Source: Methylobacter psychrophilus (GTDB taxonomy: Bacteria; Pseudomonadota; Gammaproteobacteria; Methylococcales; Methylomonadaceae). From it: a stretch of DNA of 64,000 nt. Positions 44,996 to 53,376 of the stretch are shown here, in pieces. The notes beneath the pieces were generated by a model. It was not told the origin of the DNA, ran no database searches, and saw only the letters and a program-made list of their open reading frames with translations. The stretch is taken from contig NZ_JAOEGU010000007.1 in NCBI RefSeq assembly GCF_025583945.1, positions 1 to 64,000 of the forward strand. Direction: 5' to 3'. A program made the position numbers and the translations under genes. Within the stretch, counting starts at the first letter, position 1, and the number at the start of each line of letters is the position of its first letter.

Positions 44996-45631
44996 TTACA
45001 GTGCAAGTTGACGTTTACGGCAGCTGATCATGCCAAAACCTGCCAAGCCAGTGCCAAACAACCAGATAGCTGCAGGTATCGGTATGGAAGAAGGAACAAC
45101 AACAGAAAAATTAACAGGATTCGAAGTCGTGTAGGTATAAGCACCGCCACCGCCACTGCTGCCACCATTATTTTTACTGCTGCCACCCCCAGGGTTTTTT
45201 GTAACTGTTTGATTATATGTTTGTTTTTTGTTTGAATAGCTAAGAGAAGACTGGTTATCGGTTATCCGGCTAAGAGTAGGACGACCGGTGACAATATCCG
45301 ATCCGTAGATAAGACCGGTAAACAGGCCATCAAAAAAATTGGCTGTTGATGTAGAAATACCATTACTCTCTTTAAGAGCAGTATATAAATCAAAAGTAGG
45401 GTTGTTAAAATTTGAGTTCAGTCCAGACGTTCTATTACTTGCTTCACCTGGATTAGATAGTGTCAAATTATCATATGAAAAAAGAGGTGAGAATACTTCA
45501 CCTGCCAGTTCACTACTATTGGTTACACCAAAAAATGTATAATTAATAGTTGACGCTTCGGATATTGGTGAAAGCAGCATCAATAGGCAGTAAAAACTGA
45601 CGGTGGCAGCGGCTTTTGAAAACCTGTTCAT
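44996..45631 (-). CDS. PEP-CTERM surface protein, paralogue 2
   Basis: A 211-aa paralogue of the preceding gene product, with the same signal peptide pattern, the shared INYTFFGVT and LAGEVFSPLFSYDNLTLSN segments, a shorter glycine-rich linker and the sorting signal IPIPAAIWLFGTGLAGFG plus RKRQ. The tandem arrangement with similar 3' flanks shows local gene duplication. Likely exported and anchored or released by exosortase; biofilm or extracellular-matrix roles are typical for such proteins but not shown. Confidence 0.87.
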   Translation of the reverse strand: MNRFSKAAATVSFYCLLMLLSPISEASTINYTFFGVTNSSELAGEVFSPLFSYDNLTLSNPGEASNRTSGLNSNFNNPTFDLYTALKESNGISTSTANFFDGLFTGLIYGSDIVTGRPTLSRITDNQSSLSYSNKKQTYNQTVTKNPGGGSSKNNGGSSGGGGAYTYTTSNPVNFSVVVPSSIPIPAAIWLFGTGLAGFGMISCRKRQLAL

Positions 45632-45810
45632 ATTTCTTGTCCTGTTAAAGGGGATAAGTTTCGCCCTCCGCAGTTATTGCAAATCAATTGTCGTAAGCCG
45701 TTATGACGATAAAAGTAATTATTTAATTATCAATAATTCACTTTACTAAAGTGTGATAGATTTTGTAAATATTTGCTTACTTTTTGATGGTGTTGAGGTC
45801 TTAAAATTTA

Positions 45811-45837
45811 CCGGTCAGGGTTACAAGTCCCGACCGG
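45811..45837 (-). terminator. hairpin downstream of PEP-CTERM gene 3
   Basis: CCGGTC...GACCGG stem (45811-45837) with an inner GGG/CCC pair and, on the minus strand, followed by TAAATTTT. It lies 30 bp beyond the stop codon of the gene at 45868 and fits an intrinsic terminator. A degenerate copy of the same sequence lies after the gene at 44996 (near 44939). Confidence 0.6.
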
Positions 45838-45867
45838 CAGAGAAATTAAAGCTGCCAAAAATTCAGA

Positions 45868-46458
45868 TTACATTGCAAGTTGACGTTTACGACGGCTGAT
45901 CATACCAAAACCTGCCAAGCCACTGCCAAACAACCAGATAGCTGCGGGCACCGGTACGGAACTGGGAGCAGCGGGAGTGATATCTACATAGGTAATATCA
46001 CCATAGCCACCGCCAGTAACTTCATATGCCATATTATATTGATCATAGGCAAAATAAGGACTCGTATCGCTAATCAAGGAAACTGTAGTCTGATTTGCTA
46101 GGGTCTCGGATACGTAATTTACGCCTTGGAATTCTCCGTTCATAAAAATGGCTTCTGGTGTGGCAGTCGCAAACTTCGTTGTTAAATTATAAGTTTTACT
46201 ATTAAAGTTAAAACTTATTGCCGATAGATTAATCTTTACCTCGCCGGTACGGCTAGACAATGATCCTGCTGAGTCGTCGTATGAAAAAGAAAAACTACCA
46301 GTAGACAATAGGGACCCGGGCAGAGAACCGTAAGAGTCAGCCACACCATCAAAATCGTAACTATAACTAGTCATTGATGCTTCAGATATTGGAGAAAGCA
46401 TCATTAATACGCTGCAAAAACTGACAGCGGAGGCAACTTTTAAAAACTTTTTCATCAT
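45868..46458 (-). CDS. PEP-CTERM surface protein, divergent member
   Basis: A 196-aa exported protein with a signal peptide very similar to its two neighbours (MMLSPISEAS) and the sorting tail VPVPAAIWLFGSGLAGFG with RRKRQ. The mature part is different: it starts SYSYDFDGVADSYGSLPGS and has no glycine linker. So ends were conserved while the centre was exchanged or diverged. The last 60 codons and 3' flank are close to those of the gene at 44996. Confidence 0.87.
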   Translation of the reverse strand: MMKKFLKVASAVSFCSVLMMLSPISEASMTSYSYDFDGVADSYGSLPGSLLSTGSFSFSYDDSAGSLSSRTGEVKINLSAISFNFNSKTYNLTTKFATATPEAIFMNGEFQGVNYVSETLANQTTVSLISDTSPYFAYDQYNMAYEVTGGGYGDITYVDITPAAPSSVPVPAAIWLFGSGLAGFGMISRRKRQLAM

Positions 46459-46536
46459 ATTTTCCTGTTAAGTTAAAAATTCTGTTACCGCCATCCATGA
46501 GCAGGAAGGCGGTGTTTTAGATAGGATGTAACCCGC

Positions 46537-48273
46537 TTAGAAAATAAAATCAGCTGCGGTTAATTTAAAGTTGGCTTTTTCCTCAGCTGTGCCAGATGGA
46601 TTTACTATGACCAGCGCATTTGTGCGACCAGAGGCCGGTCCGCTCGGTTTGATATAAACCGTTATAGCGTTGTTGGTGTCTCGAGAGCTTAAAGTGACCC
46701 AACCATCAGCGATCGGATCAACTCCAAGATAGTTGAGAGTTTTCAGCAACGTAGTCAGGACTATCTGGTCTTTAACCATCAGATCAAAAGTATTTTTAGA
46801 TGGATCCAATGGAAATAATGGATCGACTATTATCCCCTGCGAAAAATCTGTGATGGTATCTTTACCATCCCCGGCATTGAGGTAGACAAATTGGTCGGCA
46901 CCCAAGCCACCAGTTAAAGTATCACTACTACGAAATCCTGTGATGATATCGTTACCGGTTGTTCCAATTATTGTATCTGGAGCATCTGATGGTGCTATTG
47001 GTTTACCAGCATTAGGACCAGAAGCGGGAATGTAGGTTGTTAATGTTGTTGGAGGAACATAAGCGCAGGCTGCCGATAAAGTTAATACCGGATTAGCGGT
47101 GTTGGCCGTAAGGGTAACAACTCCTGCACCGGAGGCTGCCATAGTGCCTCCGACATTGGAAGTTGTTGCCGTGATTGCGCCGGTGACAGAAGAAATAGTG
47201 CCACCTAGAGTGACTGAGGTCATGGTGACAACGCCGGCACCGGAGACCTTGACATTGCCGCGAATCATGCTGCCGGCACCAACCGTGACCGCGCCATCGC
47301 CGCTGCTAATGTTGCCACCGACTTTTACACCGGTTGTCAATGTGGTGACGCCAGCACCGGTGACATCGATATTGCCGCAAATACGGCTAGAGGCTCCGAC
47401 ATTAACCGCGCCAGCACCGCTGCTGATACTGGTGGCTTCTATATTTCCCCCGAATGTGATAACGCCAGTAGGGCTTGTTACCGTGCCGACCACGCTACCT
47501 GCTCCTACGGTAACAGCGCCGGCACCAGTGGCAATGTTACCTATCTTGTTATTGGCACCGATGGTGACCACGCCGGCACCTGTGGTGATTTTACCGTAGG
47601 AATTTCCGCCCAGCATAACCCCTGGGCCTGTGGTCACAGCACCAACACCACCATCGATATTACCATCGATTGCGGTGTTGGCACCCAAGGTAACGACGCC
47701 GACATTGGCGATGATCTTGCCATGCACTTTGCCGCCGGCACCAATGGTGACGGCGCCTTTATCGGCCTTGATATTACCACCAATCTCGACATCGCTACCT
47801 AAGGTCACTACACCGGTGGGAAGGGTGGTAGTGAGGGTGCCTCCGAGAACGCTTGTCGGGCCGATATTGACTGCTGCGGTGGCGCTCACGTTGGCGTTCA
47901 GCTTTGAGTTGGCACCAACAGCGAGTGCGCCATTAAGCACCAGAGTTAGATCAGAAGCAATATCCCCGGGTGCTGCATTGATTAAGTTTCTTTTACCGGT
48001 CGTGAATGCCCCACTGAAGGTGATCGTGCTTGCCTGTGTGACGCTAATGGTATCGTCGTCTCCCAGCGTTAATACGCCGCAGGTATATTGATTTTGACTG
48101 GGGAGCGGAACTACCGCGCAAACGGCCGGTAAGTTGCCAGGGAAATTGTAATCCGCTGCCTGTGCTGATAATCCGGTCAATAATAATGCAGGTACCGCAA
48201 GGAGCATGAATCGTCGTAAAGTCGTTTCTTTTTGCCCGGCTATTTTGTTTAGTGGTGAAGTGTTATTTTTCAT
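46537..48273 (-). CDS. secreted beta-helix-type repeat protein with RTX/type I secretion C-terminus
   Basis: A 578-aa protein. Residues 1-40 include a long basic N-region and a signal-like hydrophobic stretch ending SAQA before ADYNFPG. Residues about 85-410 consist of imperfect repeats rich in G, A, V and T (for example GAVTVGAGSMIRGNV), which suggests a right-handed beta-helix. Residues about 435-480 have RTX-type glycine repeats (IIGTTGNDIITGF, LTGGLGADQFVYLNAGDGKDTITDF), expected to bind calcium, and the end (LTAADFIF) resembles type I secretion signals. The presence of both an N-terminal signal and an RTX end is unusual. Function unknown; an adhesin or ice-binding-like surface protein is possible. 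Confidence 0.78.
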   Translation of the reverse strand: MKNNTSPLNKIAGQKETTLRRFMLLAVPALLLTGLSAQAADYNFPGNLPAVCAVVPLPSQNQYTCGVLTLGDDDTISVTQASTITFSGAFTTGKRNLINAAPGDIASDLTLVLNGALAVGANSKLNANVSATAAVNIGPTSVLGGTLTTTLPTGVVTLGSDVEIGGNIKADKGAVTIGAGGKVHGKIIANVGVVTLGANTAIDGNIDGGVGAVTTGPGVMLGGNSYGKITTGAGVVTIGANNKIGNIATGAGAVTVGAGSVVGTVTSPTGVITFGGNIEATSISSGAGAVNVGASSRICGNIDVTGAGVTTLTTGVKVGGNISSGDGAVTVGAGSMIRGNVKVSGAGVVTMTSVTLGGTISSVTGAITATTSNVGGTMAASGAGVVTLTANTANPVLTLSAACAYVPPTTLTTYIPASGPNAGKPIAPSDAPDTIIGTTGNDIITGFRSSDTLTGGLGADQFVYLNAGDGKDTITDFSQGIIVDPLFPLDPSKNTFDLMVKDQIVLTTLLKTLNYLGVDPIADGWVTLSSRDTNNAITVYIKPSGPASGRTNALVIVNPSGTAEEKANFKLTAADFIF

Positions 48274-48707
48274 ATGAGTCTCATTGAGAGTTATTTAATA
48301 AATGGGCCATACCCATGTGCTTTATAAATACTAATCCCTAAAATAGCTGGGTAAAGATTTATAGCGAGTTAAATAGTTGATTTTTTAAGCCTATTTAGTA
48401 ATTTGTTTTAAAAAGTTTTATTTGTTTACTTGACTGGTGGCTAGGATATAGTAAAAATTAACGTATGGCTCTATTTGAATTGTAACGAAATGTAACAAGA
48501 TGATAGTTAGGTGATGTAACGAAATGTAACAAGATGATAGTTAGGTGATGTAACTAAATATAACAATATACAAGATATGGAAAATAACGAATTGTATCGG
48601 CATGTAGCAATTCGTTATAAATGATATTAATAAATAGGGGGAATATAGGAAAAAAAGTTATAATTAATTTAATTACTCAAATCTAATCTAATGTGTGAAT
48701 ACACTCA
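48274..48707. other. intergenic region with direct repeats upstream of the OmpR-type regulator
   Basis: No gene is supported. It separates the divergent RTX gene and regulator gene, so it must hold both promoters. The main feature is the set of direct repeats at 48481-48570. The rest is AT-rich. Confidence 0.6.
48481..48570. promoter_or_regulatory. 34-bp direct repeats with paired TGTAAC boxes
   Basis: Two perfect 34-bp units (48481-48514 and 48515-48548) and a partial third. Each contains TGTAAC-GAAA-TGTAAC, that is two hexamers 10 bp apart, as in binding sites of OmpR/PhoB-type dimers. The units are spaced about three helical turns. They lie 140-225 bp before the regulator start and about 210-290 bp before the RTX gene. 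Confidence 0.75.
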
Positions 48708-49424
48708 ATGTTACAACTTAAAATACTCATTGTGGATGATGACGAGCACCTGAGTTATTTGCTGAAATACTATCTCTGCGATCAAGGTTTTAGTGTCGAT
48801 ATTGCAGGTGATGGTCAGCAGATGCTCAAAAAAATGGAGAGAAATCCATTCGACTTGATTATCCTGGATTGGATGTTGCCGGGCGAGGATGGCCTGTCTA
48901 TTTGTCGTCGGCTGAGCGAAGATGAAAATAGCCCTCCCGTCATTATGGTAACCGGCAGTGGTGGTGAAGCCGATCGTATTTTGGGTCTGGATTGCGGTGC
49001 CGATGATTATCTGTCCAAGCCTTTTAATCCGCGTGAACTGCTGGCTCGTATTCATGCAGTATTGCGACGTAATCCACGTTTGGTTGCAGCTATTCCCGAA
49101 GCAAATCATGCCCCGTTTTATTTCGGCCCATATCGATTGGATTTTTCTCAACGGTGCTTATACCGGGATGATTGCAAAATCGATTTAACCAATAGTGAAT
49201 TCGGTTTACTTAAAGTGCTGGCGCAACAAGGCGGTGTACCATTGACACGTGAGCGTCTGGGTCACCTTGTCGACGGTCGCGATCATAAGCCGTCAAGTCG
49301 TTCCATTGATATTCAGATATCGAGATTACGACGATTACTTGAAGTTGATCCAACTCATCCGTGCTATTTACAAACGGTTCGGGGACTTGGGTATGTGCTG
49401 GTTAAAAAAAGTGCTGATGAATGA
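48708..49424 (+). CDS. OmpR/PhoB-family response regulator (orphan in window)
   Basis: A 238-aa regulator. The receiver domain (1-120) has VDDDEH, the phosphoacceptor in IILDWMLPGEDG near residue 54, VTGSG and SKPFNPRELLARI. The C-terminal winged helix (about 135-232) has LTNSEFGLLKVLAQQGG, SRSIDIQISRLRRLLE and YLQTVRGLGYVL. No sensor kinase gene adjoins it. The direct repeats upstream suggest autoregulation and control of the divergent RTX gene. Confidence 0.93.
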   Translation: MLQLKILIVDDDEHLSYLLKYYLCDQGFSVDIAGDGQQMLKKMERNPFDLIILDWMLPGEDGLSICRRLSEDENSPPVIMVTGSGGEADRILGLDCGADDYLSKPFNPRELLARIHAVLRRNPRLVAAIPEANHAPFYFGPYRLDFSQRCLYRDDCKIDLTNSEFGLLKVLAQQGGVPLTRERLGHLVDGRDHKPSSRSIDIQISRLRRLLEVDPTHPCYLQTVRGLGYVLVKKSADE

Positions 49425-49469
49425 GATTGCATCAAAAAATACTGATTAGATAGCTGCTGGCGTCGGACA

Positions 49470-49501
49470 AAATGAAACGTCTTTTACAGGACGCTTCATT
49501 T
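49470..49501 (+). terminator. hairpin after the response regulator gene
   Basis: AAATGAAACGTC (49470-49481) pairs with GACGCTTCATTT (49490-49501) with one mismatch, over an 8-nt loop, followed by an AT-rich stretch. It fits a terminator, possibly bidirectional, between the regulator and the convergent pgi gene. Confidence 0.65.
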
Positions 49502-49550
49502 ATACCTCAGATTTTTATTTAAACATCTGTAAATTAATAACTATTGTTTA

Positions 49551-49656
49551 GATTTTCAGATAAATAATTTCGAGGCTAACAGATACCATCCCTTGAAGGG
49601 ATGGTATCTGTCTGGGCTTACTGCGATGTAAATTTGAAATTTAATTTCTCAAAGTC
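49551..49656 (+). mobile_element. complete MITE-like element, copy B (106 bp)
   Basis: Left end GATTTTCAGATAAATAATTT, right end AATTTAATTTCTCAAAGTC, central palindrome AGATACCATCCC-TTGAA-GGGATGGTATCT. TA flanks both ends (49549-49550 and 49657-49658). Same length as copy A. The right end overlaps the last codons and the stop codon of pgi (minus strand). Confidence 0.87.
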
Positions 49657-51235
49657 TATAGCTAACCGTTAGCTGATCAGGTTTGGCGAGATCGCCGTGC
49701 AAAACCACGCCACGGTTATTGGCAGCAAGATGACGAACAATTTTGTAAACATGTTCAATCTGATCGCCAGCTTCTGCTATTTCTGCCAATGTTATCAGTT
49801 TTAGTGGTTGATCAGCACTTCTTAAAACGGCCAGTATTTTTCGCTGCAGGCTCAATAATGTTTCAGCGGCTTTTTTTCCTGCTTCCACGCCCGGTTGATT
49901 ATAAGCATTGATGTTTACCAGCGAAGCATAAAAACCAACTGCTCGCTCAAACAGGGCGATTAGTGCGCCAACTGTTTCGGGGTTCACTTGGGTAATTGTT
50001 AGTGTAATAGAATCCCGATCATTGTCATATAAGGCTTGCCGGGTACCTTGTAAAAATCCGGACAGAAAATCACCTGATGTCGCTTCGGGTTCTACTTCAA
50101 TTGATGCGTCATTTCGGTCTTTCAGTACTTCTATAAAAATAGCGAAGAAGTTTGCCACCCCTTCCCGTAATTGTTGCACAAAGGCATGCTGATCCGTAGA
50201 GCCCTTGTTACCATAAACAGCAATGCCCTGGTGAACTGTGTTACCGTCCAAATCCTTTTCTTTACCCAAGGATTCCATGACCAATTGTTGCAAATAACGC
50301 GAGAACAGCAGCAGGCTATCTTTGTAAGGTAGAACGACCATGTCTTTCTCGCCCTTGCCGTTACCTGCACAATACCAGGAAAGCGCCAACAAAGCGGCGG
50401 GATTTTGTCTGATTTCCGGCACACGGGTAGCGATATCCATGGCCTTGGCACCAGTCAATAAAGCTCTAACATTAATTCCCAGTAATGAGGCCGATAATAG
50501 CCCTACTGATGACATTTCCGAAGTTCGACCACCTACCCAATCAAACATGGGGAATTCGGCCAGCCAACCTTCAATACGTTCAAGTTCGTCCATTTTACTG
50601 CCCAACATAGTCACGGCAACGGCATGGGCCGCGAAGTTTAAGCCTTGTTGCTCGTAGGCATGTTTTACTTCCAACATCCCGTTACGTGTTTCAGGCGTGC
50701 CGCCTGATTTACTGGTAATAATAACCAGGGTGCTTTTAAGACGCTCTTTTAAACGATTGAGGATGTGATCGATGCCTGCCGGATCGGTATTATCGATAAA
50801 ATGAATGGACATAGGTGGAAAATCGGTTGCCAGTGCCTCATCCACAAACTGTGGGCCCAGAGCCGAACCGCCAATACCGATAGAAAGAACGTCTGTAAAT
50901 TTGGGCGCTAACGGTGGATGAATGGCACCTTTGTGTACTTTTTCGACAAAGGCTTCAATCTTGTTAAGATTATCTATGATCTCGTTTTTCAGATCTGCCG
51001 GCGCCAATTCAGGATTGCGCAACCAGTAATGCCCAACCATTCGATTTTCATCAGGATTGGCAATTGCGCCTTGTTCCAGGGCGGCCATGTCCATAAACGC
51101 CTGGGCAAATTTGGGCTCCAGTAATTTTATAAGGTGATCATCAAAGCGTATCCGACTAACATCCAGATACAGTCCCAGGTCTTCGTTAAAATAAAGCCAA
51201 TCCTGATAGCGTTGCCAGAGTTCTTGAGTATTCAT
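49649..51235 (-). CDS. pgi: glucose-6-phosphate isomerase
   Basis: A 528-aa enzyme that interconverts glucose-6-phosphate and fructose-6-phosphate, central to the ribulose monophosphate cycle and glycogen metabolism in methanotrophs. Family features include the phosphate-binding loops [13 protein letters not shown] and [28 protein letters not shown] and [11 protein letters not shown]. The last codons (YRL, stop) lie within the terminal repeat of a MITE, so the C-terminus may be altered compared with relatives. It is separated by 224 bp from ackA. Confidence 0.94.
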   Translation of the reverse strand: MNTQELWQRYQDWLYFNEDLGLYLDVSRIRFDDHLIKLLEPKFAQAFMDMAALEQGAIANPDENRMVGHYWLRNPELAPADLKNEIIDNLNKIEAFVEKVHKGAIHPPLAPKFTDVLSIGIGGSALGPQFVDEALATDFPPMSIHFIDNTDPAGIDHILNRLKERLKSTLVIITSKSGGTPETRNGMLEVKHAYEQQGLNFAAHAVAVTMLGSKMDELERIEGWLAEFPMFDWVGGRTSEMSSVGLLSASLLGINVRALLTGAKAMDIATRVPEIRQNPAALLALSWYCAGNGKGEKDMVVLPYKDSLLLFSRYLQQLVMESLGKEKDLDGNTVHQGIAVYGNKGSTDQHAFVQQLREGVANFFAIFIEVLKDRNDASIEVEPEATSGDFLSGFLQGTRQALYDNDRDSITLTITQVNPETVGALIALFERAVGFYASLVNINAYNQPGVEAGKKAAETLLSLQRKILAVLRSADQPLKLITLAEIAEAGDQIEHVYKIVRHLAANNRGVVLHGDLAKPDQLTVSYRL

Positions 51236-51459
51236 AATGTCTGTTTTGTGAGCTTATAATGTTTAATGGAAAAATTAGTGCATTAACCCACGTCGATCGC
51301 CGGTTTTTTATAGTGTGATGTTACTCAAAAAGTGGCTTCATTACCATGAAGAGGGTTAATTCTCAGGTTTTTATGGGTGATTATTTTTAAGAGTATAGGG
51401 TACTATCAGCCCAGTTAAGTCAATTTTCAAAAATGAAGGTAACGAATGCACGGTAATGA

Positions 51460-52662
51460 TCACTGTTTATCGCCATTAGAGTTTACTTGCTCAAGTGTGT
51501 GCTGTGCGATCATTAAGTTTTCCTCGGTAGCTATTACCCATGCTGTTATTTTTGACGATAAAGTTGATATGCGCAAAGTACCGGCTTCATTGGCGGCATC
51601 GTCAAGTTGAAGCCCTGACCATGCCGCCTGATGACAAATTCTTGCACGAATTACGGCGCAATGTTCACCGATACCGCCAGTAAACACCAGCGCGTCAAGC
51701 CCGCCCAGAGCCGCAGTCAGAGAGCCTATTTCACGTCCTATACGATACACGAATAACTCAATGGCCTCCTCTGCGTGCGGGTGGTTACTGGCAAGTAATA
51801 GGCGCATGTCGTTGGAAATCCCGGAAACCCCCAACAAGCCGGATTGATGGTACAGCAGTTGCTCCAGGGCACGCGCATCCATCTTGTGGTGATCCATGAG
51901 ATAAAGCAAAATGCCAGGATCGATGCTGCCGCAACGGGTGCCCATGACCAACCCGTCAAGAGGAGAAAAACCCATGGTAGTGGCAATGCTATTGCCTTTG
52001 TAAAGCCCGCACAGGCTGGCACCACTCCCTAAATGAGCAACGATGACGCGTGCATTAGTGAGTGCGGGCTCAACTGTGGGCAATACGGAGGCAATATATT
52101 CGTAGGAGAGACCATGGAAGCCGTAATGACGTATACCTTCATCAGTAAAGTGTCGCGGTATTGCAAAATGCTGCGCGACGGCGGGTTGGGTGCGGTGAAA
52201 CGCCGTATCAAAGCACGCAACTTGCGGCATTGATGGCATGGTCTTGAGTAGTGCGCGGATAGCTGCGAGGTTATGCGGTTGATGCAGCGGTGCCAAAGGA
52301 ATGAGGGTTTCCAGTTCTGCAAGAACGTCCGGATTAATCAGAACGGGTGCTGAATAGTATTGCCCGCCGTGGACGACGCGATGCCCAACAGCCAGTAAGG
52401 TTCCATTTGCCAAATAAATACGTAGCCAGGAGAGTATGATCGTGATGACACCTGAGTGATCACCTGCTTCATCGATAGTGAGCGCCCGATCAATCAGAAT
52501 TAAATCATCCGGGGTCTTTACCATAAAGTGAGGCTGGCTACCGATACCTTCAATTTGCCCGGCAGCATCGGCAATCAGTTGTACTGATGAGGCATCTTTT
52601 TGGTAAATAGCAAACTTGATACTTGATGAGCCTGCGTTAATGACCAGTAAGTATTTATGCAT
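51460..52662 (-). CDS. ackA: acetate kinase
   Basis: A 400-aa ASKHA-fold kinase that converts acetyl-phosphate and ADP to acetate and ATP. It starts MHKYLLVINAGSSSIKF, the N-x-GSSS phosphate loop, and contains GHRVVHGGQYY, FDTAFH, YGFHGLSYEYI, VAHLGSGASLCG and VFTGGIGEHCAVIRARIC. The start is set at 52662; an in-frame ATG at 52704 adds a non-conserved segment. Together with the phosphoketolase at 56187 it forms a bifid-shunt-like route from sugar phosphates to acetate and ATP. Confidence 0.94.
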   Translation of the reverse strand: MHKYLLVINAGSSSIKFAIYQKDASSVQLIADAAGQIEGIGSQPHFMVKTPDDLILIDRALTIDEAGDHSGVITIILSWLRIYLANGTLLAVGHRVVHGGQYYSAPVLINPDVLAELETLIPLAPLHQPHNLAAIRALLKTMPSMPQVACFDTAFHRTQPAVAQHFAIPRHFTDEGIRHYGFHGLSYEYIASVLPTVEPALTNARVIVAHLGSGASLCGLYKGNSIATTMGFSPLDGLVMGTRCGSIDPGILLYLMDHHKMDARALEQLLYHQSGLLGVSGISNDMRLLLASNHPHAEEAIELFVYRIGREIGSLTAALGGLDALVFTGGIGEHCAVIRARICHQAAWSGLQLDDAANEAGTLRISTLSSKITAWVIATEENLMIAQHTLEQVNSNGDKQ

Positions 52663-52737
52663 AATGCTTGATTGATTTAATAAAAAGCCGTAACGGTAAT
52701 GCATATTTCAGCGACATGGGTGTTACCAAGCTGGTCA

Positions 52738-53376
52738 TCAGGTTCCCACACGGTTACGCAAATGTTCAGGCATATAATTGCGGTCACCCAAAACTTCCAG
52801 CATCGGGCCATGAACATCGAACTTAACAATACTTAATGAGGCTGCCGGAGCATCAATGCGATCCCGGTAGCGACCTGTATCAATTCCCATCAGGCTACAA
52901 AGAATAATGCGTATCGTGGCTTTATGTGAGACGACCAATACGTTGCCATTTTTGTAGTTGGATTCAATTTCAGTGATTATCGGGAGTGCCCGACTTTCAA
53001 CCTGAACTGCTGTTTCACCGTCGGTTGGCGGATTCCAGGCGGGTTCGGTCAGCCAGCGGATATAATCCTGTTCGTAGCGTACCCTAACATCGTCCTGTTC
53101 TTTATCTTCCCAGGCACCGTAACCAATTTCCTTAAGCCCGTCCCTGGTTTGCATGGGCAGACCTACCACATCACATAAAGGTTGTGCCGTTGCAACCGTT
53201 CTTTTCATGGGGCTGGCGTAAATGGCCGACCAGGATACAGAACGGTAAGCATCCGCGAAAGCTTGCGCCATTTGGCTTCCTTCCGGTGTCAATTCCGGAT
53301 CGAGTGCTCCACAATAGGCTCCTCGCCGGCTATATTCTGTTTCTCCATGGCGTAGCAAATAAATTTTCAGGCTCAT
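52738..53376 (-). CDS. histidine phosphatase (phosphoglycerate-mutase-like) family protein
   Basis: A 212-aa protein with the RHG motif in YLLRHGETEYSRRG near residue 8 and the later SPMKRTVATA and VVSHKATIRIIL segments that complete the active site. It could be a sugar- or carboxylate-phosphate phosphatase. It overlaps glgP by 4 bp, so a link with glycogen turnover is likely. The exact substrate is not determined by sequence; cofactor-dependent mutase is less likely because the protein is short. Confidence 0.85.
   Translation of the reverse strand: MSLKIYLLRHGETEYSRRGAYCGALDPELTPEGSQMAQAFADAYRSVSWSAIYASPMKRTVATAQPLCDVVGLPMQTRDGLKEIGYGAWEDKEQDDVRVRYEQDYIRWLTEPAWNPPTDGETAVQVESRALPIITEIESNYKNGNVLVVSHKATIRIILCSLMGIDTGRYRDRIDAPAASLSIVKFDVHGPMLEVLGDRNYMPEHLRNRVGT

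Noticed and set aside
47099-48091. Long plus-strand proline/alanine-rich reading frames opposite the RTX protein
   Set aside because: They are antisense shadows of the GC-rich repeats; the minus-strand frame has a signal peptide, periodic repeats and an RTX end.
48481-48570. Possible short CRISPR-like array
   Set aside because: The 34-bp units are directly adjacent without unique spacers and contain paired hexamers; no cas gene is in the window.
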